This document shows positions 1 through 5,587 of a stretch of DNA of 7,179 nucleotides, in pieces. Both the position numbers and the translations under genes were made by a program. Origin of the DNA: an uncultured Fimbriimonadales bacterium (lineage in GTDB: Bacteria; Armatimonadota; Fimbriimonadia; Fimbriimonadales; GBS-DC); assembly GCA_937934465.1 (NCBI GenBank), contig CALGZO010000075.1:1-7179 (forward strand), written 5' to 3'. A model generated the notes under the pieces. That model worked only from the letters and a program-made list of their open reading frames with translations, was not told where the DNA came from and searched no databases. Position 1 is the first letter of the stretch. Each line of letters begins with the position of its first letter.

Positions 1-5
1 TTTCG

Positions 6-35
6 TTGCCAATCTCCTGCCTGTTTTGGTATAAT
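6..35 (+). promoter_or_regulatory. Sigma-70-type promoter of the acyltransferase-waaA operon
   Basis: A -35-like TTGCCA (6-11) is followed after 18 bp by a perfect -10 TATAAT (30-35). A TG dinucleotide at 27-28 makes it an extended -10 (TGnTATAAT). The expected transcription start is about 7 nt after the -10, at 42-43, which coincides with the GTG start codon at 43. There is therefore essentially no room for a ribosome binding site. The match is seen directly; use of the promoter is inferred. Confidence 0.75.
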
Positions 36-42
36 CCCTTGC

Positions 43-720
43 GTGGCAGTGGAGCGTTCGGCGCGGGACATCCGTAGGGCGAAGCGGTTGGGCAGGCTGG
101 GCTATGCCTTGGCGCGTGGGCTGGGGCGCACCGTGCGCCTCTATGTGGAGGGCTGGGCGCCGATTGAGCAACACTTGCGGGAGGGCACGGGCGCAGTGAT
201 GGTGTCATGGCACGGGCGCACGCTCATCCCCGCGAACTTTATGCGTGGGCGGGGCGTCTTGGCGATGATCTCGCTCTCGCGCGACGGCGACATCCAGAAC
301 GAAATCTTCACACGGTTCGGATTCCGCACCCTGCGCGGCTCGACGAGTCGGGGCGGGGTGCGCGCGGCGTTGGAGGCGGCGCGCGAGGTCAGAAAAGGCG
401 CGGTGTTAGCCTTCACCCCCGACGGTCCGCGCGGTCCCAGCGGCAAGTTCCAGCCGGGCGCGCTGCTGATTGCCCAAAAAGCGGGCGCGCCCATCTACCC
501 TGCGGGCGTCAGCGCGTATCCGCGCGTCCTGCTCCCAACTTGGGATCGGTATCTTATCCCGTTGCCGTTCGCCAAGGCGGCGTTCCTGATTGGCGCGCCC
601 GTGTGGGTTCCCCCAGACGCCGACAAAGACGACTTCGCCCACCTCGCCGAGCAACTCGAACAGGCGATTAACGAGTTGGAATCGCGCGCGGAAGCCATCG
701 CGCGGGGTGCAAAGCGATGA
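43..720 (+). CDS. DUF374-family lysophospholipid / lipid A-type acyltransferase
   Basis: This 225-residue protein probably transfers a fatty acyl chain to a lipid or lipid A-like acceptor at the inner face of the cytoplasmic membrane. The exact substrate is not known from the sequence. DUF374 hallmarks are present: WHGR (56-59), the ISLSRDGD stretch (76-83), the RGSTSRGG stretch (98-105), TPDGPRGP (125-132), and a TWDRYLIPLPF segment near 166-176. The His in WHGR corresponds to the acyltransferase catalytic His of the wider LPLAT superfamily (inference). Length is normal for the family. The GTG at 43 was chosen because it lies directly downstream of a strong promoter; a second in-frame GTG at 49 is possible. 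No Shine-Dalgarno sequence precedes either. The stop overlaps the ATG of the Kdo transferase gene (ATGA, 717-720), so the two are almost certainly co-translated. DUF374 proteins are known to occur beside lipid A/Kdo genes, which supports an envelope role. Confidence 0.88.
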   Translation: MAVERSARDIRRAKRLGRLGYALARGLGRTVRLYVEGWAPIEQHLREGTGAVMVSWHGRTLIPANFMRGRGVLAMISLSRDGDIQNEIFTRFGFRTLRGSTSRGGVRAALEAAREVRKGAVLAFTPDGPRGPSGKFQPGALLIAQKAGAPIYPAGVSAYPRVLLPTWDRYLIPLPFAKAAFLIGAPVWVPPDADKDDFAHLAEQLEQAINELESRAEAIARGAKR

Positions 721-2003
721 CGCGCTTAGTTTACAATCTCTTCATATGGCTCACAGCGCCGTTGTGGTTGGGGTATGTAGCGACGCGCATCGTGTTCGGC
801 TCGTGGCGCGACCGCTGGCAAGAACGCTTCGGCTATGTGCCTGTGCCGCCCCCCTCGTCGAGACCGCGCCTGTGGATCCACTGCGTGTCGGTGGGCGAGA
901 CGCTCGCGGCGCAACCCGTCGTGCAACGCCTACGCGAAGCCCTGCCCGATTACGAAATCGTCTTCAGCACCACCACGCCCACAGGTCAGCAGACCGCCCA
1001 AAACGCCCTGCGCGACTGCGTGGACTACTTTATTTACTTCCCTCTCGACCTGCCGTTCGCCGTGCGTCGCACGCTCAGGCGCGTGCAACCGCGCCTCCTC
1101 CTGCTGTTTGAGACAGAGCTGTGGCTGAATCTGCTCGCCGAGCAGCAGCGTCGGGGCGGGCGTGTGCTGGTGTTGAACGGACGCATCAGCGACCGCACGG
1201 CGCGCCGTGCGCCGCGCCTGCGCGCCGTCTACCGCGCCATGCTCCGCTGCGTGGACTTCATCTGCGCGCAGTCGCCCACCGACGCCGCGCGCTTTATCGA
1301 GCTGGGCGCATCCCCCTCGCGCATCGAAGTGTGCGGCAACACCAAGTTCGACCAAGCGCTGCACGCCGCCGACAAGGACGCCGACGAGTGGCGAAGCGTC
1401 CTCTCGCTGCCCGACCACGCGCCCGTAATCGTGGTGGGCAGCACACGCACTGCCGACGAAGAGCAGCTCATCGCCGACGCCTATCAGCAAGTGCGAAATG
1501 CGCTGCCAGAGGCTTGCCTCGTCCTCGCGCCGCGCCACTTGGAGCGCGTGGACGAGGTGGAACGGCTGCTGCGGGCGCGCGGGTGGCAACCCCATCGGCG
1601 CAGTCAACTCCCCACACCCGACGGACAACACGCACAGGTGGTAATCTTGGACACTTTCGGCGAGCTCGCGAGCCTCTACAGCGTCGCCGATGTGGCGATT
1701 GTCGGCGGGGCGTTCGCCCCCCTCGGCGGGCAGAACCTGTTCCAGCCACTCGCGCACGGTAAACCCGTCTTCTTCGGACCGCATACCCACAACTTCCGCG
1801 ATATTGCGCACCTCGCACAGGCGGCAGGCGTTGGCTTCGAGGTACAGACCGCCGAGCAACTCGCTGAGGGCATCCTGCGTCTGCTGAGCGACCCCAAACG
1901 GCGCGAGCAAATTGCCCAACACGCCGCCGCGCTCATCCAGAACCACCAAGGCGCAGCCCAGCGATGCGTGGAGCAAGTCAAACGATGGCTGCAACACCAC
2001 TGA
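717..2003 (+). CDS. waaA: 3-deoxy-D-manno-octulosonic acid (Kdo) transferase, GT30 family
   Basis: WaaA (KdtA) transfers Kdo from CMP-Kdo to lipid A precursor on the cytoplasmic side of the inner membrane, the first step of LPS core assembly. The 428-residue length matches the family. A hydrophobic N-terminal anchor spans about residues 4-27. The N-terminal GT-B lobe carries HCVSVGE (55-61), whose E61 aligns with the proposed catalytic base, then STTTPTG (84-90), FETELW (131-136) and LNGRISDR (153-160). The C-terminal lobe carries GNTKFD (207-212), VGSTRTADEEQ (240-250), APRHLERVDE (271-280), DTFGEL (312-317) and GGQNLFQP (337-344), ending with a GPHTHNF motif (354-360). The usual form of the 337-344 motif is GGHNxxEP; here His is Gln339 and Glu is Gln343. 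Its start overlaps the upstream stop, and a weak GGGGTG at about 704-709 could serve as ribosome binding site. How many Kdo residues it adds cannot be told from the sequence. Confidence 0.95.
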   Translation: MTRLVYNLFIWLTAPLWLGYVATRIVFGSWRDRWQERFGYVPVPPPSSRPRLWIHCVSVGETLAAQPVVQRLREALPDYEIVFSTTTPTGQQTAQNALRDCVDYFIYFPLDLPFAVRRTLRRVQPRLLLLFETELWLNLLAEQQRRGGRVLVLNGRISDRTARRAPRLRAVYRAMLRCVDFICAQSPTDAARFIELGASPSRIEVCGNTKFDQALHAADKDADEWRSVLSLPDHAPVIVVGSTRTADEEQLIADAYQQVRNALPEACLVLAPRHLERVDEVERLLRARGWQPHRRSQLPTPDGQHAQVVILDTFGELASLYSVADVAIVGGAFAPLGGQNLFQPLAHGKPVFFGPHTHNFRDIAHLAQAAGVGFEVQTAEQLAEGILRLLSDPKRREQIAQHAAALIQNHQGAAQRCVEQVKRWLQHH

Positions 2004-2047
2004 AAGCTGTTCCCGATAAGCAATCGCAAGCATCGGATAGATAAAAC

Positions 2048-2072
2048 GGACGGCTTGCAGGGACGCGGCTTG
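2048..2072 (+). repeat. Imperfect tandem direct repeat upstream of the slipin -10
   Basis: GGAC-GGCTTG (2048-2057) recurs as GGAC-GC-GGCTTG (2061-2072). The CGGCTTG cores are exact and start 15 bp apart. The first copy overlaps the candidate -35 and the second lies in the spacer next to the -10. It could be a regulator-binding site or chance; nothing else in the gap explains it. Confidence 0.4.
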
Positions 2073-2081
2073 GGGTATACT
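2055..2081 (+). promoter_or_regulatory. Candidate promoter of the slipin gene
   Basis: The -10 TATACT (2076-2081) is one base from consensus. A -35-like TTGCAG (2055-2060) lies 15 bp upstream, shorter than the optimal 17, so the promoter may be weak or need an activator. Transcription would start near 2088. The gap 2004-2103 otherwise holds only weak symmetry (CCGAT 2013-2017 with ATCGG 2032-2036) and no U-tract terminator. Confidence 0.55.
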
Positions 2082-2103
2082 ACGCGCTGAGGGAGTGTGA
2101 ACG

Positions 2104-2904
2104 ATGAACTTCTTAGACAATCCGTTTTCAACAACAGGCATCGCGGTTATACTGTTCGTGATTGTGGTGTTGCGGGCGTCGCTGCGGGTGCTGCCAGAAT
2201 GGGAGCGCGCGGTGGTGTTGCGCTTGGGACGGTTTCAGGCGGTGAAGGGACCGGGCATCATCTTTCTGATACCGATTATCGACACGGCGCGGATTGTGGA
2301 CACGCGCATCGTGACGATGAATGTGCCGCGCCAAGAGGCTATCACCAGCGATAATGTGTCGGTGAGTGTGGACGCGGTGGTGCTGTTCAAGGTGATGGAC
2401 CCGCGCGACGCCGTCGTGCAGATTACCGATTATATTCAAACGGCGAGCTTGATTGCTCAGACCACTCTGCGCAGCGTGATTGGTCAAGCCGAGCTGGACG
2501 ACCTGCTGGCGCGACGCGATAAGATTAATCAGCAGCTCCAGTCGATTATCGACGAGCAAACCGAGGCGTTCGGGGTGAAGGTGACCAGCGTGGAGGTGCG
2601 CGATGTGATTTTGCCTGAAGAGATGAAGCGTGCGCTGGCGCGTCAGGCGGAGAGCGAGCGCGAGCGACGCGCGAAGATTATCGCCGCCGAGGGCGAGTAT
2701 CAGGCGGCGGAGAAGTTGGTGCAAGCCGCGCAGATGATTGCGCAACAGCCATCGGCGCTGCAACTGCGCTACCTGCAGACGCTGGCGGAAATCACAGGCG
2801 AGCGCAACACAACTGTGGTGTTCCCCATCCCGATGGACCTAATCCGCCCGCTGATGGACGGCGCACTTCAATACAACGCGCCCCAACCGCCGTCTAAAAC
2901 CTAA
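2104..2904 (+). CDS. Slipin-type SPFH/Band 7 (stomatin-like) membrane protein
   Basis: This is a 266-residue stomatin-family protein. Such proteins oligomerise at the membrane and organise microdomains or membrane protein quality control. One hydrophobic segment spans about residues 11-29, followed by the SPFH domain at about 30-190. The domain opens with a VLPEWERAVVLRLGRF stretch (29-44) and KGPGIIFLIP (48-57), typical of slipins. It contains SVDAVVLFKVMDP (88-100) and the Band 7 signature region DEQTEAFGVKVTSVEVRDV (150-168), in which the usual Trp-Gly is Phe-Gly. LPEEMKRALARQAESERERRAK (170-191) leads into an Ala/Glu/Arg-rich helix that probably forms coiled coil. The ATG at 2104 is supported by a GAGGGAG site (2089-2095) 8 nt upstream. 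Bacterial slipins are often encoded beside an NfeD membrane protease, but none is in the window. It is a single-gene unit between its own promoter and that of the downstream kinase. Its specific client is unknown. Confidence 0.92.
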   Translation: MNFLDNPFSTTGIAVILFVIVVLRASLRVLPEWERAVVLRLGRFQAVKGPGIIFLIPIIDTARIVDTRIVTMNVPRQEAITSDNVSVSVDAVVLFKVMDPRDAVVQITDYIQTASLIAQTTLRSVIGQAELDDLLARRDKINQQLQSIIDEQTEAFGVKVTSVEVRDVILPEEMKRALARQAESERERRAKIIAAEGEYQAAEKLVQAAQMIAQQPSALQLRYLQTLAEITGERNTTVVFPIPMDLIRPLMDGALQYNAPQPPSKT

Positions 2905-2935
2905 GCAATTTGCCAGATAGCGTGGGAACCTTCGA

Positions 2936-2961
2936 TGTGCTATAATTCGCCATATAGCACA
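2936..2961. promoter_or_regulatory. Operator-like perfect inverted repeat over the kinase promoter
   Basis: TGTGCTATA (2936-2944), an 8-nt spacer and TATAGCACA (2953-2961) form a perfect 9-8-9 palindrome. The left arm covers the extended -10 and the right arm covers the predicted transcription start. The left arm is thus outside the transcript, so the symmetry is better explained as a DNA-binding site for a dimeric repressor than as an RNA hairpin. It is not CIRCE: it shares TAGCAC but with the arms in the opposite orientation and a different spacing. The regulator is unknown. Confidence 0.6.
2938..2946 (+). promoter_or_regulatory. Extended -10 promoter of the histidine kinase-dut operon
   Basis: TGC directly before a perfect TATAAT (2941-2946) gives an extended -10 element. 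No good -35 lies 16-18 bp upstream (TAGCGT at 2918-2923 is poor), which is usual for extended -10 promoters. Transcription would start near 2953, giving a 5' leader of about 44 nt. The gap 2905-2996 shows no terminator for the slipin gene. Confidence 0.7.
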
Positions 2962-2967
2962 GGCTAT
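2954..2967 (+). other. Small stem-loop in the 5' leader of the kinase mRNA
   Basis: ATAGC (2954-2958), a four-base loop and GCTAT (2963-2967) can form a 5-bp hairpin at the very start of the predicted transcript, about 16 nt before the Shine-Dalgarno sequence. It may only protect the 5' end, or the two arms may be extra half-sites of the operator cluster. It is short and could be incidental. Confidence 0.3.
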
Positions 2968-2996
2968 CATTGACACTCTTAGCGAGGAGCGAAACT

Positions 2997-4727
2997 ATGA
3001 ACTGGGAGCAAGCCTATCGCGAGCTGCTGAAGCAGTATAACCAGGTAAAAACAGAGTACGAACGCGCGGTGCAGCGGATTAATGAGCTGGAGAGCCAACC
3101 GCGCAACGGGGCGTCTGCTGCCGCGAAAGCGCCCGATGTGGTCGCCGCCGATGTCGCCAGCCCTGCCAACTACGAGGCGACGCTCAAACGCCTCGTGAGG
3201 CAGATTGGCGCAATCCTGCAGGCGGAGAAGGTCGTGTTCATGCTACACGACCCCGAAGAGGGCGAACTGCGCGCCTACCCGCCTGCCTACGGCATGACCG
3301 ACGACGAAATCCGCTTGCTGCGCCTACGCGCGACGCAGGGCGTCTCAGGCGAGGTGTTCCGCGAGGGTAAGCCGATCATCGTCCACGACGCGCTCACCGA
3401 CCCACGCACCACCAAAGAGCATGTCGCCATGCTCCACATCCGCAACCTCGTGTGTGTGCCGCTCATCTTGGAGAAGCGCGACGAGGAGAACCGCGTCATC
3501 GACCGGCAGACGATAGGCGTGCTACATGCCTTCAACAAGCAGCGCGGCGGACACTTCATCGACGAGGATGTGCGCCTTTTGGAGCGCATGTCGCGCAACG
3601 CCGCCGCCGTCATCGCAGGTATGCGCCTCTACCAAGCCATCCTCGAAGAGAAAGAGGAACTCGTCCACACCATCGAGAGCCTGCGCGCCGGGCTGATACT
3701 GGTGCATCATAACGGGCGTATCAACCAGATGAACGCCGCCGCGCGTCGCGTGTTCGGACTGGGACCCGATGTGCTGGGCAAAAACTACACTGACATCATC
3801 AATAACGAAGTGATACGCAACATGATTCGCACTGCCCTGGAGGAAGAGAAAGAGGGCGAACTCGTCGAGATTACCGTGCAAATCGACAACAAGGAGCATA
3901 TCTACCAAGTGCAAAACGCTATCGTGCGCGGTGAAGACCAGAAGCCGATGGGAACAGTGATGATTTTCAACGACATCACCGACATTCGCAACTTGGAGCG
4001 CATGAAGTCGGCGTTCGTGGCGACCGTCTCGCACGAGCTGCGCACCCCCCTCACTGCAATCAAGGGCTTCGTCTCTACCCTGCTGATGGACTCAGATGAC
4101 GCCTTCCCCCCAGAAGAGCGACGCGAGTTCTACTCAATCATCGACCAAGAGACCGACCGCCTCACGCGCCTTATCAACGACCTGCTCAACATCGCGCGTA
4201 TCGAGGCAGGCGAGTCGCTCAAGCCTGTCTACAAGGAAGTTGACTTTTACCGCCTGTCGCAGAAAGTGGTGATGATTCAGCGCCAAGCGACCAACCGCCA
4301 CACGATTATCCACGAAGTGCCCGAAGACATGCCCAAAATCATCGCCGACGAGGACAAGGTGGACCAAATCCTCACGAACCTGCTCAGCAACGCGATTAAG
4401 TATTCGCCCAACGGCGGCGAAATCCGCGTCAAGGCTTGGGAAGAGGACGCCGACCACATCATCTTCTATGTCTCCGACCAAGGCATGGGCATTCCGAAGG
4501 AGCACCTGACGAAGGTGTTCGAGAAGTTCCACCGCGTGGACAACACCGACACGCGCAAACAGTACGGCACAGGGTTGGGACTGTACCTCGTGAAGCACTT
4601 GGTGGAGGCGATTCACGGCGGGCAGATATGGGTCGAGAGCGAGGTGGGCGTCGGATCGACCTTCTATGTGCGCTTGCCCAAAATCCCGCCTGCCGTCAAA
4701 GAGGGTAAAGAGCAGGTTGAGAAATGA
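2997..4727 (+). CDS. Cytoplasmic GAF-PAS sensor histidine kinase
   Basis: This 576-residue two-component sensor kinase should autophosphorylate on His346 and pass the phosphate to an unidentified response regulator. A helical, probably coiled-coil start (about 1-34) and an Ala-rich linker (37-58) precede a GAF domain (about 60-212; core LVCVPLIL 151-158). A helix near 205-225 leads to a PAS domain (about 222-335, including IESLRAGLILVHHNGRI and MGTVMIFNDITD). The kinase core has the HisKA H-box SHELRTPL (345-352), N-box NLLSNAIKYSP (461-471), G1 DQGMGIP (494-500), F-box FEKFHRVD (508-515) and G2 GTGLGL (524-529), all intact. No membrane segment or signal peptide is visible, so it likely senses an internal ligand or redox/small-molecule cue via GAF/PAS. 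The ATG at 2997 is preferred over an upstream TTG at 2970 because GAGGAG (2984-2989) sits 7 nt before it. The stop overlaps the dut start. No response regulator is encoded in the window. Confidence 0.93.
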   Translation: MNWEQAYRELLKQYNQVKTEYERAVQRINELESQPRNGASAAAKAPDVVAADVASPANYEATLKRLVRQIGAILQAEKVVFMLHDPEEGELRAYPPAYGMTDDEIRLLRLRATQGVSGEVFREGKPIIVHDALTDPRTTKEHVAMLHIRNLVCVPLILEKRDEENRVIDRQTIGVLHAFNKQRGGHFIDEDVRLLERMSRNAAAVIAGMRLYQAILEEKEELVHTIESLRAGLILVHHNGRINQMNAAARRVFGLGPDVLGKNYTDIINNEVIRNMIRTALEEEKEGELVEITVQIDNKEHIYQVQNAIVRGEDQKPMGTVMIFNDITDIRNLERMKSAFVATVSHELRTPLTAIKGFVSTLLMDSDDAFPPEERREFYSIIDQETDRLTRLINDLLNIARIEAGESLKPVYKEVDFYRLSQKVVMIQRQATNRHTIIHEVPEDMPKIIADEDKVDQILTNLLSNAIKYSPNGGEIRVKAWEEDADHIIFYVSDQGMGIPKEHLTKVFEKFHRVDNTDTRKQYGTGLGLYLVKHLVEAIHGGQIWVESEVGVGSTFYVRLPKIPPAVKEGKEQVEK

Positions 4728-5170
4728 CCCTGCGCGTGCGCATCACGCAGGAACCCGATGCGACCGATCTGCCCCTGCCGAGCTACCAGACGGACGGCTC
4801 GGCAGGGGTTGACCTTTACGCCGCGGTGAAGAAGCCCATCACCCTGCAGCCCGGCGAGCGCGCTCTCGTGCCGACGGGCATCCGTATCGCCCTGCCCCAA
4901 GGCTACGAGGCGCAGGTGCGCCCACGCAGCGGACTGGCAATTCGGCACGGAATTAGTCTGGTAAACGCCCCAGGCACCATCGACAGCGACTATCGCGGCG
5001 AGATTCAGGTAATCCTCATCAACTTGGGACAGCAGCCGTTCACGATTCAGCGCGGCGAACGCATCGCGCAGATGGTGATTGCCCCCGTGACTCGCGTGGA
5101 GTGGGAGCAGGTCAGCGAACTGCCCCCTACAACGCGCGGCGACGGCGGCTTCGGGCACACAGGACGATAG
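4724..5170 (+). CDS. dut: Deoxyuridine 5'-triphosphate nucleotidohydrolase (dUTPase)
   Basis: Dut hydrolyses dUTP to dUMP and pyrophosphate, keeping uracil out of DNA and supplying dUMP for thymidylate synthesis. At 148 residues it is a normal trimeric dUTPase. All five motifs are present: AGVDLYA (27-33), RPRSGLA (66-72), GTIDSDYRGE (84-93) with the catalytic Asp87 and Tyr90 that shape the deoxyuridine pocket, RGERIAQMVIAPV (110-122), and the C-terminal arm RGDGGFGHTG (138-147) with the Arg and Phe that close over the nucleotide. The ATG overlaps the kinase stop codon (ATGA, 4724-4727), so translation is probably coupled to the kinase; only a weak purine-rich stretch lies upstream. No separate promoter was seen. 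dut is a housekeeping gene whose more usual partners are nucleotide or DNA metabolism genes, so the kinase junction is unusual. Confidence 0.97.
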   Translation: MTLRVRITQEPDATDLPLPSYQTDGSAGVDLYAAVKKPITLQPGERALVPTGIRIALPQGYEAQVRPRSGLAIRHGISLVNAPGTIDSDYRGEIQVILINLGQQPFTIQRGERIAQMVIAPVTRVEWEQVSELPPTTRGDGGFGHTGR

Positions 5171-5176
5171 CCCCCC

Positions 5177-5207
5177 TTGACAACACCCCACCCCTTTGGG
5201 GTATCCT
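5177..5207 (+). promoter_or_regulatory. groESL promoter
   Basis: A perfect -35 TTGACA (5177-5182) begins only 6 bp after the dut stop. The best -10 is TATCCT (5202-5207) with a long 19-bp spacer. Start of transcription would be near 5214, inside the CIRCE element. A short ACCCC-TTT-GGGGT symmetry (5190-5202) lies in the spacer; without a U-tract it is not a terminator. Confidence 0.7.
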
Positions 5208-5245
5208 AAAATTAGCACTCAAGCCTTGAGAGTGCTAAATTTAGG
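5205..5245. promoter_or_regulatory. CIRCE operator (HrcA binding site) with extended arms
   Basis: TTAGCACTC (5212-5220), 9 nt and GAGTGCTAA (5230-5238) match the CIRCE consensus exactly. HrcA, a repressor whose folding depends on GroEL, is known to bind CIRCE and block groESL until heat or unfolded protein titrates GroEL. The symmetry continues outward: CCTAAAATTAGCACTC (5205-5220) pairs with GAGTGCTAAATTTAGG (5230-5245) with a single mismatch (5211 against 5239), giving 16-nt arms. hrcA itself is not in the window. Confidence 0.97.
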
Positions 5246-5278
5246 TTCAAATTCAGACCCTAAGGAGGTGATTTGCGG

Positions 5279-5569
5279 ATGACTTTCAGACCGCTTAATG
5301 ACAAGGTTGTGATTGAGCTGCTGGAGGAGGACGAGAAGACCGAGGCAGGCATCATCCTGCCCGACACCGCCAAGAAACGCCCGCAGGAAGGCAAGGTCGT
5401 CGCTATCGGACCCGGACGCTTGCTCAACACTGGTGAACGCGCGCCGATGACCGTGCAGGTCGGACAGCGCGTCGTCTTCTCCAAATACGCTGGCAGTGAG
5501 TTCGAGTACGAGGGTAAGAAGTACCTCATCCTCGATGAGGATCAAATCTACGCAATTCGCGAACACTAA
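5279..5569 (+). CDS. groES: Co-chaperonin GroES (Hsp10)
   Basis: GroES forms the heptameric lid that caps the GroEL folding chamber in the cytoplasm. The 96-residue product is of normal size. It starts MTFRPLNDKVVIELLEEDEKT, the usual N-terminal GroES strand (RPLxDxVVV-type), followed by the mobile-loop region with the hydrophobic GIILPD tripeptide (GIIL about 24-27) that docks on GroEL. The C-terminal half contains GKVVAIGPGR, VGQRVVFSKYAG and YLILDEDQIYAI, all family-typical. The ATG at 5279 is chosen; an in-frame TTG at 5273 would lie only 4 nt after the strong AGGAGG (5263-5268), while the ATG lies 10 nt after it (8 nt after GGAGGTG). groEL follows after 18 nt, and both are controlled by the CIRCE promoter. 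Confidence 0.97.
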   Translation: MTFRPLNDKVVIELLEEDEKTEAGIILPDTAKKRPQEGKVVAIGPGRLLNTGERAPMTVQVGQRVVFSKYAGSEFEYEGKKYLILDEDQIYAIREH

Positions 5570-5573
5570 TTAC

Positions 5574-5581
5574 AGGAGGTG
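5574..5581 (+). promoter_or_regulatory. Strong ribosome binding site of groEL
   Basis: AGGAGGTG lies 6 nt before the groEL ATG and is fully complementary to the 16S rRNA 3' end consensus. It fits high expression and, with the similar site before groES, contrasts with the weak or absent sites of the envelope operon and dut. Confidence 0.85.
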
Positions 5582-5587
5582 TAAACT

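Noticed and set aside
2013..2036. CCGAT...ATCGG as a terminator after waaA
   Set aside because: The stem is only 5 bp with a 14-nt loop and no following T-run.
2026..2058. GCAAGC...GCTTGC inverted repeat between waaA and the slipin gene
   Set aside because: Six-bp arms separated by 21 nt with no link to a promoter element; likely chance.
930..2141. Long open frame of 403 codons on the minus strand
   Set aside because: It lies antisense to waaA, is low in recognisable motifs and is explained by GC-rich codon bias of the real gene, which has all its family motifs on the + strand.
2128..2763. Minus-strand open frame of 211 codons opposite the slipin gene
   Set aside because: Rich in His, Arg and Leu as expected for a shadow frame, with no known domain; the + strand gene is clear.
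2970..2999. TTG at 2970 as start of the histidine kinase
   Set aside because: It adds nine residues with no family support, while the ATG at 2997 has a well-spaced GAGGAG.
3522..4616. Minus-strand open frames opposite the histidine kinase
   Set aside because: Composition is that of antisense shadows; no ribosome binding site or domain supports them.
5190..5202. ACCCC-TTT-GGGGT hairpin as a dut terminator
   Set aside because: Short stem, no T-tract, and it lies within the groESL promoter spacer.
5273..5281. TTG at 5273 as start of groES
   Set aside because: It is only 4 nt from AGGAGG and adds two residues not typical of GroES; the ATG at 5279 fits the family start.
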